The notes under the pieces are model-generated. The model was not told the DNA's origin. It saw only the letters and a program-made list of their open reading frames with translations, and searched no databases. Positions 52,813 to 59,306 of a DNA stretch of 64,000 nucleotides are shown one piece after another (positions within the stretch are counted from its first letter, which is position 1; each line of letters begins with the position of its first letter). Both the position numbers and the translations under genes were made by a program. The DNA is from G965222335 sp965222335 (GTDB lineage Bacteria > Pseudomonadota > Gammaproteobacteria > Pseudomonadales > Halieaceae). The stretch covers positions 124,001 through 188,000 of the forward strand of contig OZ244944.1 in assembly GCA_965222335.1 (NCBI GenBank), given 5' to 3'.

Positions 52813-54143
52813 TAGAAGGCCCTCATAACAATACGGAAACCAAACATCGAGAAAATCGCTATCACTAAAGGCTGAAGATAACCGGCAAAATCACAGAGAG
52901 GCTGAAAGCTGACGGACACACCGGAAGCATTGTTTAGAGATAAAGGGTAAGGAGATGGGCACGTGCCCGTCACAGGAATGACGGATAAATAATCACCAGC
53001 AATGGACGTCAATGATTCAGAGTTTCCGAGAACTTGATCCGGGGAATTGCTATTAATGAATTCCTGAGCAGCTGCGGAATCAACCAGGGCATCACACCGT
53101 GTGCGCCAAGACTGATAGAGCAAAGCACATTGAATAGCGTCTCCTTTGCAATTAGGGAGAGATTTACAGTCACCACCTCCAGACACCGAGGATTCAGGTT
53201 CGTCCCCCTGGGGCGAAGGATCGTTGGGATCATCGATGCCATCCCCATCCTGATCAGGATCTTGAGCATTAGGAATGCCATCACCGTCAATGTCAGGGTC
53301 TTGTGAGTCGGGAATACCATCACCATCTTGATCAGGAACATAAGGGTTAGGTTCGTTGGGATCATTGGACCCGGGAATATCTTCTGGCTCGAAAGGGTCA
53401 GGAGAAGCGCAAGCGAAACCTCCATTACCTTGATCGTCAATATCGATAATTTGGACGCTATTAATATCGCACGTGGGCAGCTGATCATCATATTCAGGGG
53501 GGATGCACACCGCGTCTGTATTGTAATTACCCTCTCCTACAGAAACCAAACCGTACGTGCCGCCCTTGGCCTCACACTCGAGCTGCTCGTCAGCACACAA
53601 CAAGCGGCCATTAAACTCACCAATGGGATTCTGACAAGGCTGGTCATCCCATCGAGGGTTGCAAAAAGATTCAATGCTTGAATCACCCTGCCAGGTGACA
53701 ACGTCAGCCTCACTATAGGGAACGGCATACCAGTTTGTCCCGGAGCCATCAGTACATGTAGCGGGCGTTTCTGGTGGTTCAGGAGGTGTAGAACATTCCT
53801 GCGCGTCATTGTCCCAAAGCGCCGGCTCTATACAGGGATTATCAATGCGGCCTATCTGCCCACGCGAAGTACCATAGCGACGACAGGAGAGACCGCTATA
53901 TTCGCAAGAGCCGCCATTAGTAACAGTCTGGACACCAGTATTCCCGCTCTTGCACGCTTCGAGGGCGTCACTATGCGTAGCAAGCGGTCCAGACGTGTTG
54001 CGATCTCCTCCTGTCCATTTCCACAAGCATTGCCCAGGATCAGCATAATCCTGACTGAAAGAATAACCAGCAGAGAGAGAAAGCAAAGGGAACGTCAGGA
54101 GAACGCTATAAAAACGGAGCATAGGGCAGCAATTAAAATCCAT
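52812..54143 (-). CDS. Phage adsorption protein, pIII-like, with calcium-binding-type repeats
   Basis: 443 residues. Signal peptide (MLRFYSVLLTFPLLSLSAGYSFS), a Cys-rich ectodomain with many disulfide candidates (about 30-250), an Asp-rich linker of three DxDGDGIPD-type units at about 270-310, a further Cys pair domain and a C-terminal membrane anchor (LQPLVIAIFSMFGFRIVM). Architecture and place after the major coat terminator match pIII, which binds pilus and TolA. The start is uncertain: ATG 54143 or ATG 54122, neither with a well-spaced ribosome site. Confidence 0.82.
   Translation of the reverse strand: MDFNCCPMLRFYSVLLTFPLLSLSAGYSFSQDYADPGQCLWKWTGGDRNTSGPLATHSDALEACKSGNTGVQTVTNGGSCEYSGLSCRRYGTSRGQIGRIDNPCIEPALWDNDAQECSTPPEPPETPATCTDGSGTNWYAVPYSEADVVTWQGDSSIESFCNPRWDDQPCQNPIGEFNGRLLCADEQLECEAKGGTYGLVSVGEGNYNTDAVCIPPEYDDQLPTCDINSVQIIDIDDQGNGGFACASPDPFEPEDIPGSNDPNEPNPYVPDQDGDGIPDSQDPDIDGDGIPNAQDPDQDGDGIDDPNDPSPQGDEPESSVSGGGDCKSLPNCKGDAIQCALLYQSWRTRCDALVDSAAAQEFINSNSPDQVLGNSESLTSIAGDYLSVIPVTGTCPSPYPLSLNNASGVSVSFQPLCDFAGYLQPLVIAIFSMFGFRIVMRAF
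53214..53336 (-). repeat. Tandem Asp/Gly repeats encoding thrombospondin-type-3-like Ca sites
   Basis: Three consecutive units of DxDGDGIPD(S/N)xDPD type within the adsorption protein. The motif is the loop of thrombospondin type 3 and related calcium-binding repeats. Confidence 0.7.
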
Positions 54144-54154
54144 TCATAAAACAT
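54095..54154 (-). CDS. Possible 19-residue hydrophobic peptide overlapping the adsorption gene start
   Basis: ATG 54154 lies six bases after AGGAG, the only well-placed ribosome site after the coat-gene terminator. The frame reads MFYEWILIAALCSVFIAFS and stops, overlapping the pIII-like gene in another frame. It could be a very short coat-type peptide or a translation-coupling leader; it could also be chance. Confidence 0.3.
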   Translation of the reverse strand: MFYEWILIAALCSVFIAFS

Positions 54155-54165
54155 GAAGAACTCCT

Positions 54166-54186
54166 AAAAACCCCCCCGAAGGGGGG
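54166..54186 (-). terminator. Intrinsic terminator after the major coat gene
   Basis: On the minus strand CCCCCC, loop TTCG, GGGGGG, then TTTTT. It lies just downstream of the major coat gene and before the adsorption gene, the position of the classical filamentous phage terminator that keeps coat mRNA abundant. Confidence 0.88.
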
Positions 54187-54192
54187 CCCGGA

Positions 54193-54402
54193 TCAGAAGA
54201 ACATTGCCTTCACCCAGCGAAGCCCCATCACCGTTGCTGCTGCAATAATGATAAGGCCACCGGCCTCGACCAGGTCAGCTTGCGCACCAGAGATGGCGGT
54301 AGTGACTTCGGTAGCGAGGGCGGCGCTGGCACCGTGGGACATCAGCAGAGCCGATGCAGTGACGGCACCGAGGACCGGTACCAGAGAACGAGAGCGCTTC
54401 AC
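54193..54402 (-). CDS. Major coat protein (pVIII-like)
   Basis: 69-residue preprotein. Signal peptide of about 27 residues ending SHGASA, then a mature chain of about 42: amphipathic start ALATEVTTAISGAQADLVEAG, membrane helix GLIIIAAATVMGLRWV and basic/aromatic end KAMFF. GTG start behind AAGGAGA. This is the expected pVIII design, with acidic outside and basic DNA-facing end. Confidence 0.9.
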   Translation of the reverse strand: MKRSRSLVPVLGAVTASALLMSHGASAALATEVTTAISGAQADLVEAGGLIIIAAATVMGLRWVKAMFF

Positions 54403-54421
54403 AGCGTGTCTCCTTAAAGCC

Positions 54422-54447
54422 CCTAATTAACCCAGACTGGGATTAGG
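54422..54447. other. Hairpin in the leader of the major coat gene
   Basis: Nested stems CCTAAT/ATTAGG and CCCAG/CTGGG around a single A, between orf92 and the coat gene. No T run follows on the minus strand, so processing or stabilisation of coat mRNA is more likely than termination. Confidence 0.4.
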
Positions 54448-54461
54448 CAGAGGGGGCATGC

Positions 54462-54740
54462 CTAATATCGTGACGGACTTTCGCCGAACAACCGGATGAG
54501 GAATTTAATCCCAACTCCAGTAACCACCATCAGAAGCAACAGCGGCCAAAGCTCTTGAAACTCAGACAATGTCAAAGGCCGGATACTAGGTTGAAGACCA
54601 ATGACTGAACTAGAAGCGGGATCACAACGTAAAACAGAATCCACACTGCCAGAAGTAGACAAAACCACCGCGCCAAATTCGTCATAGGTAAGATCAACCG
54701 TGTCCTGAACCGCATTGTCACAAATAACGGTGGGGTTCAT
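54462..54740 (-). CDS. Inoviral small membrane protein of unknown function
   Basis: 92 residues: a polar N-terminal two thirds with two Cys (ICDNA, RCDP) and one C-terminal membrane helix (LWPLLLLMVVTGVGIKFLIRLFG), with no signal peptide. Position between the ssDNA-binding and coat genes suggests a virion end protein of pVII/pIX type. I do not recognise a family. Starts one base after the preceding gene. Confidence 0.65.
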   Translation of the reverse strand: MNPTVICDNAVQDTVDLTYDEFGAVVLSTSGSVDSVLRCDPASSSVIGLQPSIRPLTLSEFQELWPLLLLMVVTGVGIKFLIRLFGESPSRY

Positions 54741-54741
54741 A

Positions 54742-55035
54742 TCAGGAAGCAGCCACCGCAGGTTTCACGTTCTTGGCACTACTATCCGGTACCAGAACAG
54801 GAGAGCACGCCAAGCTACCGTAGCGATCTACGTAGAACGACTTGGGATCGAGGAGGTAAAACCCTTGAGGGTACGCTTTACTGGGATCGTCTACGCGAAG
54901 CTGAATTTCCTTTGGGTAAGGATGGCCCGGTAAATGAACGTAACCGGATTGCTTATGGCCTTGCCGGGACACATTCTTTTTGTCAGTCCAGGTAAAGGTA
55001 TTCAAATCGGTCGAATGAATTTCAACTTTCAGCAT
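54742..55035 (-). CDS. Phage ssDNA-binding protein (gene V type)
   Basis: 97 residues. The central run YPKEIQLRVDDPSKAYPQGFY and LDPKSFYVDRYGSLACSPVLVP matches the OB-fold pattern of gene V proteins (hydrophobic strand, AYxxGxY, S-F-V-x-R-G-L). It coats the phage plus strand before packaging and can repress translation. Overlaps the preceding small orf by 7 bp. Confidence 0.82.
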   Translation of the reverse strand: MLKVEIHSTDLNTFTWTDKKNVSRQGHKQSGYVHLPGHPYPKEIQLRVDDPSKAYPQGFYLLDPKSFYVDRYGSLACSPVLVPDSSAKNVKPAVAAS

Positions 55036-55217
55036 GATGATGCCTCTTTGTTTAGACGCTCGAAGCGCTTTCTATAAATCCCCTCAGCTGTGAGCCGATC
55101 ATGGGGGCCGGAATACCAAGTAACAGAGAATGCAGGGCCTTTACGCTTGTATTGGATCACCCAGTAAGCTTGCCAATGCCGTTCGATTCTCATGATTCTG
55201 TTCTGCATTACCGTCAC
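55029..55217 (-). CDS. Small basic inoviral protein, unknown
   Basis: 62 residues rich in Arg, Lys and aromatic residues (RHWQAYWVIQYKRKGPAFSVTWYSG), without membrane segment. Placed between rep and the ssDNA-binding gene, where phages often carry a small replication helper. No family recognised. An alternative start at the internal ATG of MQNRIM is possible. Confidence 0.55.
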   Translation of the reverse strand: MTVMQNRIMRIERHWQAYWVIQYKRKGPAFSVTWYSGPHDRLTAEGIYRKRFERLNKEASSC

Positions 55218-55289
55218 CTTTTTAAGGGCATAGGTATCCCATCAAGTCCCCTACCCTACGTTGCACCGACAACAGGCGAGAACGTGACC

Positions 55290-55347
55290 CCGCAGCGGCC
55301 TGGCCTCTCTGCGGTTAGTAGCCCGGCTGCACTGGCAATTAGGCCAG
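55290..55347. other. Two hairpins downstream of rep, candidate phage origin region
   Basis: CCGCAG (55290-55295) pairs with CTGCGG (55309-55314), with GGCCTGGCC inside the loop. CTGGC (55332-55336) pairs with GCCAG (55343-55347) at the rep 3' end. This is in the 121-bp gap between rep and the next orf, the largest non-coding stretch of the minus-strand phage operon. A plus-strand origin or packaging signal could be here, but no nick site is identified. Confidence 0.35.
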
Positions 55348-55836
55348 CGCGCTTACCCAGTCCACTACGGATTGCCGCTCGAAATTCATGCTGAAATCCA
55401 GCTCACCGCCCTTGCATACGTACTTGGTGACGTACGCCTTTACGGCCTCCTGGTCATGCTGTAGCGGGACAATGTCGGCAAATCCCATTCCTAATTCGAT
55501 GTGCCATTCGTCAGACCAGATCGAGGGGATGGCACCACGTACCCCCGACAACAAAACGTGATAATGAATTACTCCCCGCTTCTGCCATTCAAGGCCACGT
55601 ATCCAGCGGACGCCCTGCGGTTCACGATCGCGCCATTTGCGACCGTAGAGGCGGATATTCAGCTTGTTAATCCAGACGCGGAAGGCCTTGTCGGCGGCTT
55701 CTGGATGGATGGAATCTTTGAAAGTGAAAGTGGCGAACCAATCGAACGTGTAAGGGCTCAAGAATGCAGCGTAATCAGCAGCAGCGATATGTTGCCAGCC
55801 GTGGGTGAGTGTTTTGTGTTGGCCCTGGTATTGCAT
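55339..55836 (-). CDS. Rolling-circle replication initiator (HUH endonuclease)
   Basis: 165 residues. The metal-binding HUH motif is His91-Tyr92-His93 (GVIHYHVLLSG); the nicking Tyr is Tyr135 or Tyr139 in AYVTKYVCKGG. An upstream FDWFATFTFKD strand is typical of motif 1. It nicks the double-stranded phage origin. ATG 55836 is chosen because the likely promoter would start transcription near 55857, which excludes the in-frame ATG at 55875; GGGAA lies before it. First gene of the minus-strand phage operon. Confidence 0.85.
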   Translation of the reverse strand: MQYQGQHKTLTHGWQHIAAADYAAFLSPYTFDWFATFTFKDSIHPEAADKAFRVWINKLNIRLYGRKWRDREPQGVRWIRGLEWQKRGVIHYHVLLSGVRGAIPSIWSDEWHIELGMGFADIVPLQHDQEAVKAYVTKYVCKGGELDFSMNFERQSVVDWVSALA

Positions 55837-55863
55837 TGGGTGATTCCCAACTTGGTTGCGCGG

Positions 55864-55893
55864 AGAATAGTACATGGTTCGTTAACGTGTCAA
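55864..55893 (-). promoter_or_regulatory. Putative promoter of the phage rep operon
   Basis: Minus strand TTGACA (55893-55888), 18-bp spacer, TATTCT (55869-55864). It lies back to back with TTGACA of the repressor-like gene at 55918, forming an inverted pair TGTCAA/TTGACA with 24 bp between. A shared operator region is likely. Confidence 0.5.
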
Positions 55894-55917
55894 CCAACTG
55901 AATACGTTGCGCAGGTG

Positions 55918-55923
55918 TTGACA
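55918..55923 (+). promoter_or_regulatory. Putative -35 box of the phage repressor-like gene
   Basis: TTGACA, 38 bp before the GTG start at 55961. No convincing -10 is seen 16-18 bp on, so activation or autoregulation is possible. Confidence 0.4.
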
Positions 55924-55960
55924 TTGAAGTTTAATTGCGGCAGGTAACGAGGGAAATAAC

Positions 55961-56311
55961 GTGAAAACGATTGACGAATATCTTGATAGAGCTAAAGAAA
56001 TTACAGGGTCTGATTACAGGACAGCGAAAGCTCTCCAGGTATCGAGACAAGCAGTCAGCAACTACAGAGTGAGGGGGACAATGGCTGTAGAACAAGCGGT
56101 AGTCCTGGCAAATATCATAGAGGTGGAACCGCTAGAAGTAATAGCAGCTTGTGAAGTTGCAAAGAAACCAGAGAAGGCTGAATTTTGGGGGAAATGGGTA
56201 GCGGCGGTGGCCATTTTGGCAATCGCGATAACGGCGAAATTCCCGAGTAATCAAGCAGTTGCAGAAACTTTCGCTTTGACGGAACTATATATTATGCGCA
56301 TATGTGGATAA
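55961..56311 (+). CDS. Inoviral HTH repressor-like protein with membrane segment; 3' end formed by attR
   Basis: 116 residues in the prophage. HTH region GSDYRTAKALQVSRQAVSNYRVRG resembles DUF3693-type phage regulators. A hydrophobic stretch WVAAVAILAIAITA at about 69-82 could be a membrane anchor. The last residues YIMRICG are encoded by the attachment core and the stop TAA is partly host DNA. In the circular phage the frame would continue 27 codons to 51037, giving 143 residues. GTG start behind CGAGGGA. Possibly the master switch of the phage; function inferred. Confidence 0.72.
   Translation: MKTIDEYLDRAKEITGSDYRTAKALQVSRQAVSNYRVRGTMAVEQAVVLANIIEVEPLEVIAACEVAKKPEKAEFWGKWVAAVAILAIAITAKFPSNQAVAETFALTELYIMRICG
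56286..56308 (+). repeat. Direct repeat, right attachment core (attR)
   Basis: Identical to 50931-50953. It holds the central hexamer and XerC arm; the preceding 11 bases (TTTGACGGAAC) match the XerD arm at only about 4 positions, so this copy should be a poor dif. Confidence 0.88.
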
Positions 56312-56335
56312 TATAGGATGGGTCACGGATTTTGG

Positions 56336-56854
56336 TTAGATGGAACCAAACAAGGCGTAAGACGGGTCCTCGGAGTCGCGCCTGGAGGCTGTGCTGACGC
56401 CGCCGTCACTGACAGGCTGTACGCTGTGGGTATCCACCACGTGTATGCGGTCGCAAATCTGCCAGCCGTCTTTGCCCTGAATCCAGCGGTCCAGGTAACG
56501 GCCACGCACGACGATCTCTGTGGCGTCGCCGTTAGCGTCGGGCAATGTCCAAAGGACCACAGTGACGTATGCTTCGGAAACGGCCCGGGCGCCGTTGAGT
56601 TCGCACAGGATATTGCTTATCTGGTGAGAGTGACGCTGCATCCCCGCGTGCGCCTCCCAGACGAAATCGATAAAACCGTAGCCACTGCCCTGGTAGATAT
56701 CCAGGTAATCCACCGTGGCATCAGGGGTAAATACCGCACGCGCCAATGTCCAGTCCATGCGATCCATGCTGCGGCAATAGCGGTACAGCACCTCAGCGAT
56801 CGCCAGCTTCTGAATGGCGTCGCTATCTGCGCCTGCGGAACCTGTATTCATCAT
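56336..56854 (-). CDS. SnoaL-like (NTF2-fold) protein
   Basis: 172 residues with the NTF2-like pattern AIQKLAIAEVLYRYCRSMDRMDWTLARAVFTPDATVDYL, as in SnoaL_4 proteins (ring-hydroxylating dioxygenase beta chains and small dehydratases/isomerases). The Tyr/Asp pair in YRYCRSMDRMDW may be catalytic. GGAGAAAG precedes tandem ATGs. It follows the molybdopterin oxidoreductase on the same strand (23 bp), suggesting one pathway. Confidence 0.82.
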   Translation of the reverse strand: MMNTGSAGADSDAIQKLAIAEVLYRYCRSMDRMDWTLARAVFTPDATVDYLDIYQGSGYGFIDFVWEAHAGMQRHSHQISNILCELNGARAVSEAYVTVVLWTLPDANGDATEIVVRGRYLDRWIQGKDGWQICDRIHVVDTHSVQPVSDGGVSTASRRDSEDPSYALFGSI

Positions 56855-56877
56855 AACTTTCTCCGTAAACCAGGATG

Positions 56878-59091
56878 TCAGGCGCCCTGCACCGCCTGCT
56901 TTGGCGGTTGCAGATCGGCCGCATCCGGACGCAGCTTCTGCAGGCGGACATAAATGCCTGAAAGATGGGACATGCCAGACAGCGCCTCGATATTGGCGGG
57001 GCCGTCACCGGCGAGATAGTTGGAGTTCACCCCGGGGTGCTGCCGGGCGTGGCTAAGCCCGTCCGCCTTGCGATGGCCCCAGCACTGGGGAATGGCAATA
57101 GTCTTCGGCATCATTTCCGGGCTGAGCCTCGCGGGAATCTCGATCTGGCCGAATTCAGAAGAAACCTGGATCATATCTCCGTCGGCAAGCTCGAGCTCCT
57201 GGGCATCGGACGGTGAGACATACGCATAATTGGTCTCTTCCTTGACCAGCCGCGGCACGTTGGCAGAGGCTGTGTTCATGCGCTTGATCTCGCGCTTGCC
57301 GATCAACTTGAACTCGTTTTTACGCGCCAGTTCATCCGCAAACAGCCCTTCCACGTCTCTTGCAAATGTTTGCATATAGGGCTCCGGCGCCAGCTGCACC
57401 CTGCCGTCATCCGTCAACACCCGCTCGGTACCCAGGAAATTGCCCCCCGTATTGGCCGGCAACAGCAAACCGTGGGGGTGCTTGTCCAGGAAGGCCTTGC
57501 GGCCCGGCAAACCGCCCTGCTTGAGCATCCCGTCGAGCATCTTTTCCGGCGTCAGGGCCAGCTTGCGCAGCCAGCGACGCGAACTGTAGGCGAGACGGGT
57601 ATTCAACCGCAGGAGTCGGGCGAGCCAGGGCTTGCCAAACATCGTGACCCCGGTCTCTTCCGCCAGGCGGCTGTAAATCCACCACTCGTGGCGCACGCCC
57701 TCGGGTGCCTCGACGACAGCATCGCTGTAGCTCATATAGGGAATGGGGGTGCAGGCGGTCAGGCTCTGCAGTGCATAGGGCACCTCGGCCCGTTCCAGCC
57801 AGGTCGGCGCCGGCAGGATATAGTCCGCGAGATTACCCACCTCGTTGCGGAACAGATCGATGCAGACCAGCAGGTCGAGGCCGGCAAAGGCGCGGTCCAG
57901 GCGGCCGTCGGGGTTGCTGCAGGCCAGCAAGGGGTTACTGGCTTCCACGATCATTCCGCGCACGCGCCCGCTTTCCAGGTCCTCCGCCAGCATGCCGGAG
58001 GGTTGCAGGCCGACGATGCTGACCAGGCCGTCCTCGCGATCGACCCGGGCGGTCAGGGCGCCCTCCTCCTTCACCTGTCGCGCCATATCCATCAGGCCTT
58101 TGCCCATCAGCGTGCCACCCTGTCGATCCAGGTTGCCGGAGATGGCGTTGATGCACTCCAGCAGCCAGAAGCACAGCGTGCCGCTGCGGCCCTGGTTGAC
58201 GCCCGTTGCCATATACAGTGCCGCCGATTTCGCCTCGGTGTGCGCCTGCACCCAGTCCAGCAGGGTCGCCCCGGGTACCCCGGTCACCTCCGCCTGGCGC
58301 GCCGCGGTCCAGGGTGCCACCAGCTGCTTCAGGTCCTCGAAGCCGGTCATATACTGGGCGACCCGGGCTTCGTCCACCCCGCCCCGGGCAATCAGTTCCC
58401 GGCAAAAGGCCGCGAGCAGAAAGACATCGGTATCCGGGCGGATAAAGCAGTGCTCCCCTGCCTGGGCGGATTCGATCAGCCGCGGGTTGACGAAGATGAC
58501 CCGCCCTCCCCGCTTGCCGATCGCCTTGAGGCGCTGGTAGGCGGCGGGCAGGTGATACAGCGTATTGCCCGACACCGCGGGATTGGCGCCCAGGATCATC
58601 ATGAAATCCGTGTGCTCGACGTCCGGGTAAGGCAGGCGGAAGGGGGAACCGTACATATCTTCGCAGACGCGGAATTTATTGGTGGTATCGCAGGTGCCGG
58701 TGCCGTACATGCGCCGGGAACCCAGCGCCTGGTAGAACGCATTGCGATACAGGGGCGCGAGCACATTGGCGCCGCCGGCTGAGCCGACCAGGTGGGCAAA
58801 ACTCTGGGCGCCGTGGGCGTCCGTCAGCTGGCGGATACGCTGGCCGATTTCCGCGAGGGCCTGGTCCCAGCCAATGGTTTGCCACTTATCGCCGACCCGC
58901 TTCATCGGCGCCGTGACCCGGTCCGGGCTGTTCTGCACCTGGTCGAAGTGGATGCCCTTGACGCAGGAATAACCCTTGCTGACCACGTGCTGCTTGTCGG
59001 GGCGAATCTCGACAACGCGGTTGTCCTCCACATCCACCTCGACCCCACAGGTGGCCTCACAGGTGCGACAAAAGCTGTAGCGGGTTTCCAT
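56878..59091 (-). CDS. Molybdopterin-dependent oxidoreductase (DMSO reductase superfamily)
   Basis: 737 residues. The N-terminal [4Fe-4S] motif uses Cys8, Cys11, Cys15 and Cys43. Mo/W-bis-MGD domains follow, with MILGANPAVSGNTLYHLP, and a C-terminal dinucleotide-binding domain (YAYVSPSDAQELELADGDMIQVSSEFGQIEIPARLS). A candidate Mo-ligand Cys lies in YGTGTCDTTNK near residue 133. No Tat signal or membrane anchor, so cytoplasmic. No electron-transfer subunit gene is adjacent. Substrate unknown. Confidence 0.87.
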   Translation of the reverse strand: METRYSFCRTCEATCGVEVDVEDNRVVEIRPDKQHVVSKGYSCVKGIHFDQVQNSPDRVTAPMKRVGDKWQTIGWDQALAEIGQRIRQLTDAHGAQSFAHLVGSAGGANVLAPLYRNAFYQALGSRRMYGTGTCDTTNKFRVCEDMYGSPFRLPYPDVEHTDFMMILGANPAVSGNTLYHLPAAYQRLKAIGKRGGRVIFVNPRLIESAQAGEHCFIRPDTDVFLLAAFCRELIARGGVDEARVAQYMTGFEDLKQLVAPWTAARQAEVTGVPGATLLDWVQAHTEAKSAALYMATGVNQGRSGTLCFWLLECINAISGNLDRQGGTLMGKGLMDMARQVKEEGALTARVDREDGLVSIVGLQPSGMLAEDLESGRVRGMIVEASNPLLACSNPDGRLDRAFAGLDLLVCIDLFRNEVGNLADYILPAPTWLERAEVPYALQSLTACTPIPYMSYSDAVVEAPEGVRHEWWIYSRLAEETGVTMFGKPWLARLLRLNTRLAYSSRRWLRKLALTPEKMLDGMLKQGGLPGRKAFLDKHPHGLLLPANTGGNFLGTERVLTDDGRVQLAPEPYMQTFARDVEGLFADELARKNEFKLIGKREIKRMNTASANVPRLVKEETNYAYVSPSDAQELELADGDMIQVSSEFGQIEIPARLSPEMMPKTIAIPQCWGHRKADGLSHARQHPGVNSNYLAGDGPANIEALSGMSHLSGIYVRLQKLRPDAADLQPPKQAVQGA

Positions 59092-59306
59092 GCAGGTTTC
59101 CTCGGCAGGCGCGGGCAGCGCTTATCATTGGCCACGGTTAATGGCTCAGGGTAGACGATACACCCGGCCGCGGTTCGAATAAGCTGGCAAGTTGTTAAAC
59201 CATCGCGGAATTTTGCCACCGCGGGCGCGCCGGGGGTCACCTTCGGCGGCCACGCCACTTACAATGCCGGTCTGTCAGTCACCCCCCGTAAAGAGATCCT
59301 GTCATC

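Larger units (their letters stand above)
50931..56308. mobile_element. Inovirus (filamentous phage) prophage integrated at dif
   Basis: About 5.36 kb between 23-bp direct repeats (50931-50953 and 56286-56308), with visibly lower GC than the flanks. It contains rep, ssDNA-binding protein, major coat protein with terminator, pIII-like, DUF2523 and Zot genes in inovirus order, and two plus-strand regulators. No integrase, transposase or secretin. The right junction keeps the central region and XerC arm but has a degenerate XerD arm (TTTGACGGAAC), as expected for XerC-first, VGJ-phage-type integration. Confidence 0.92.
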
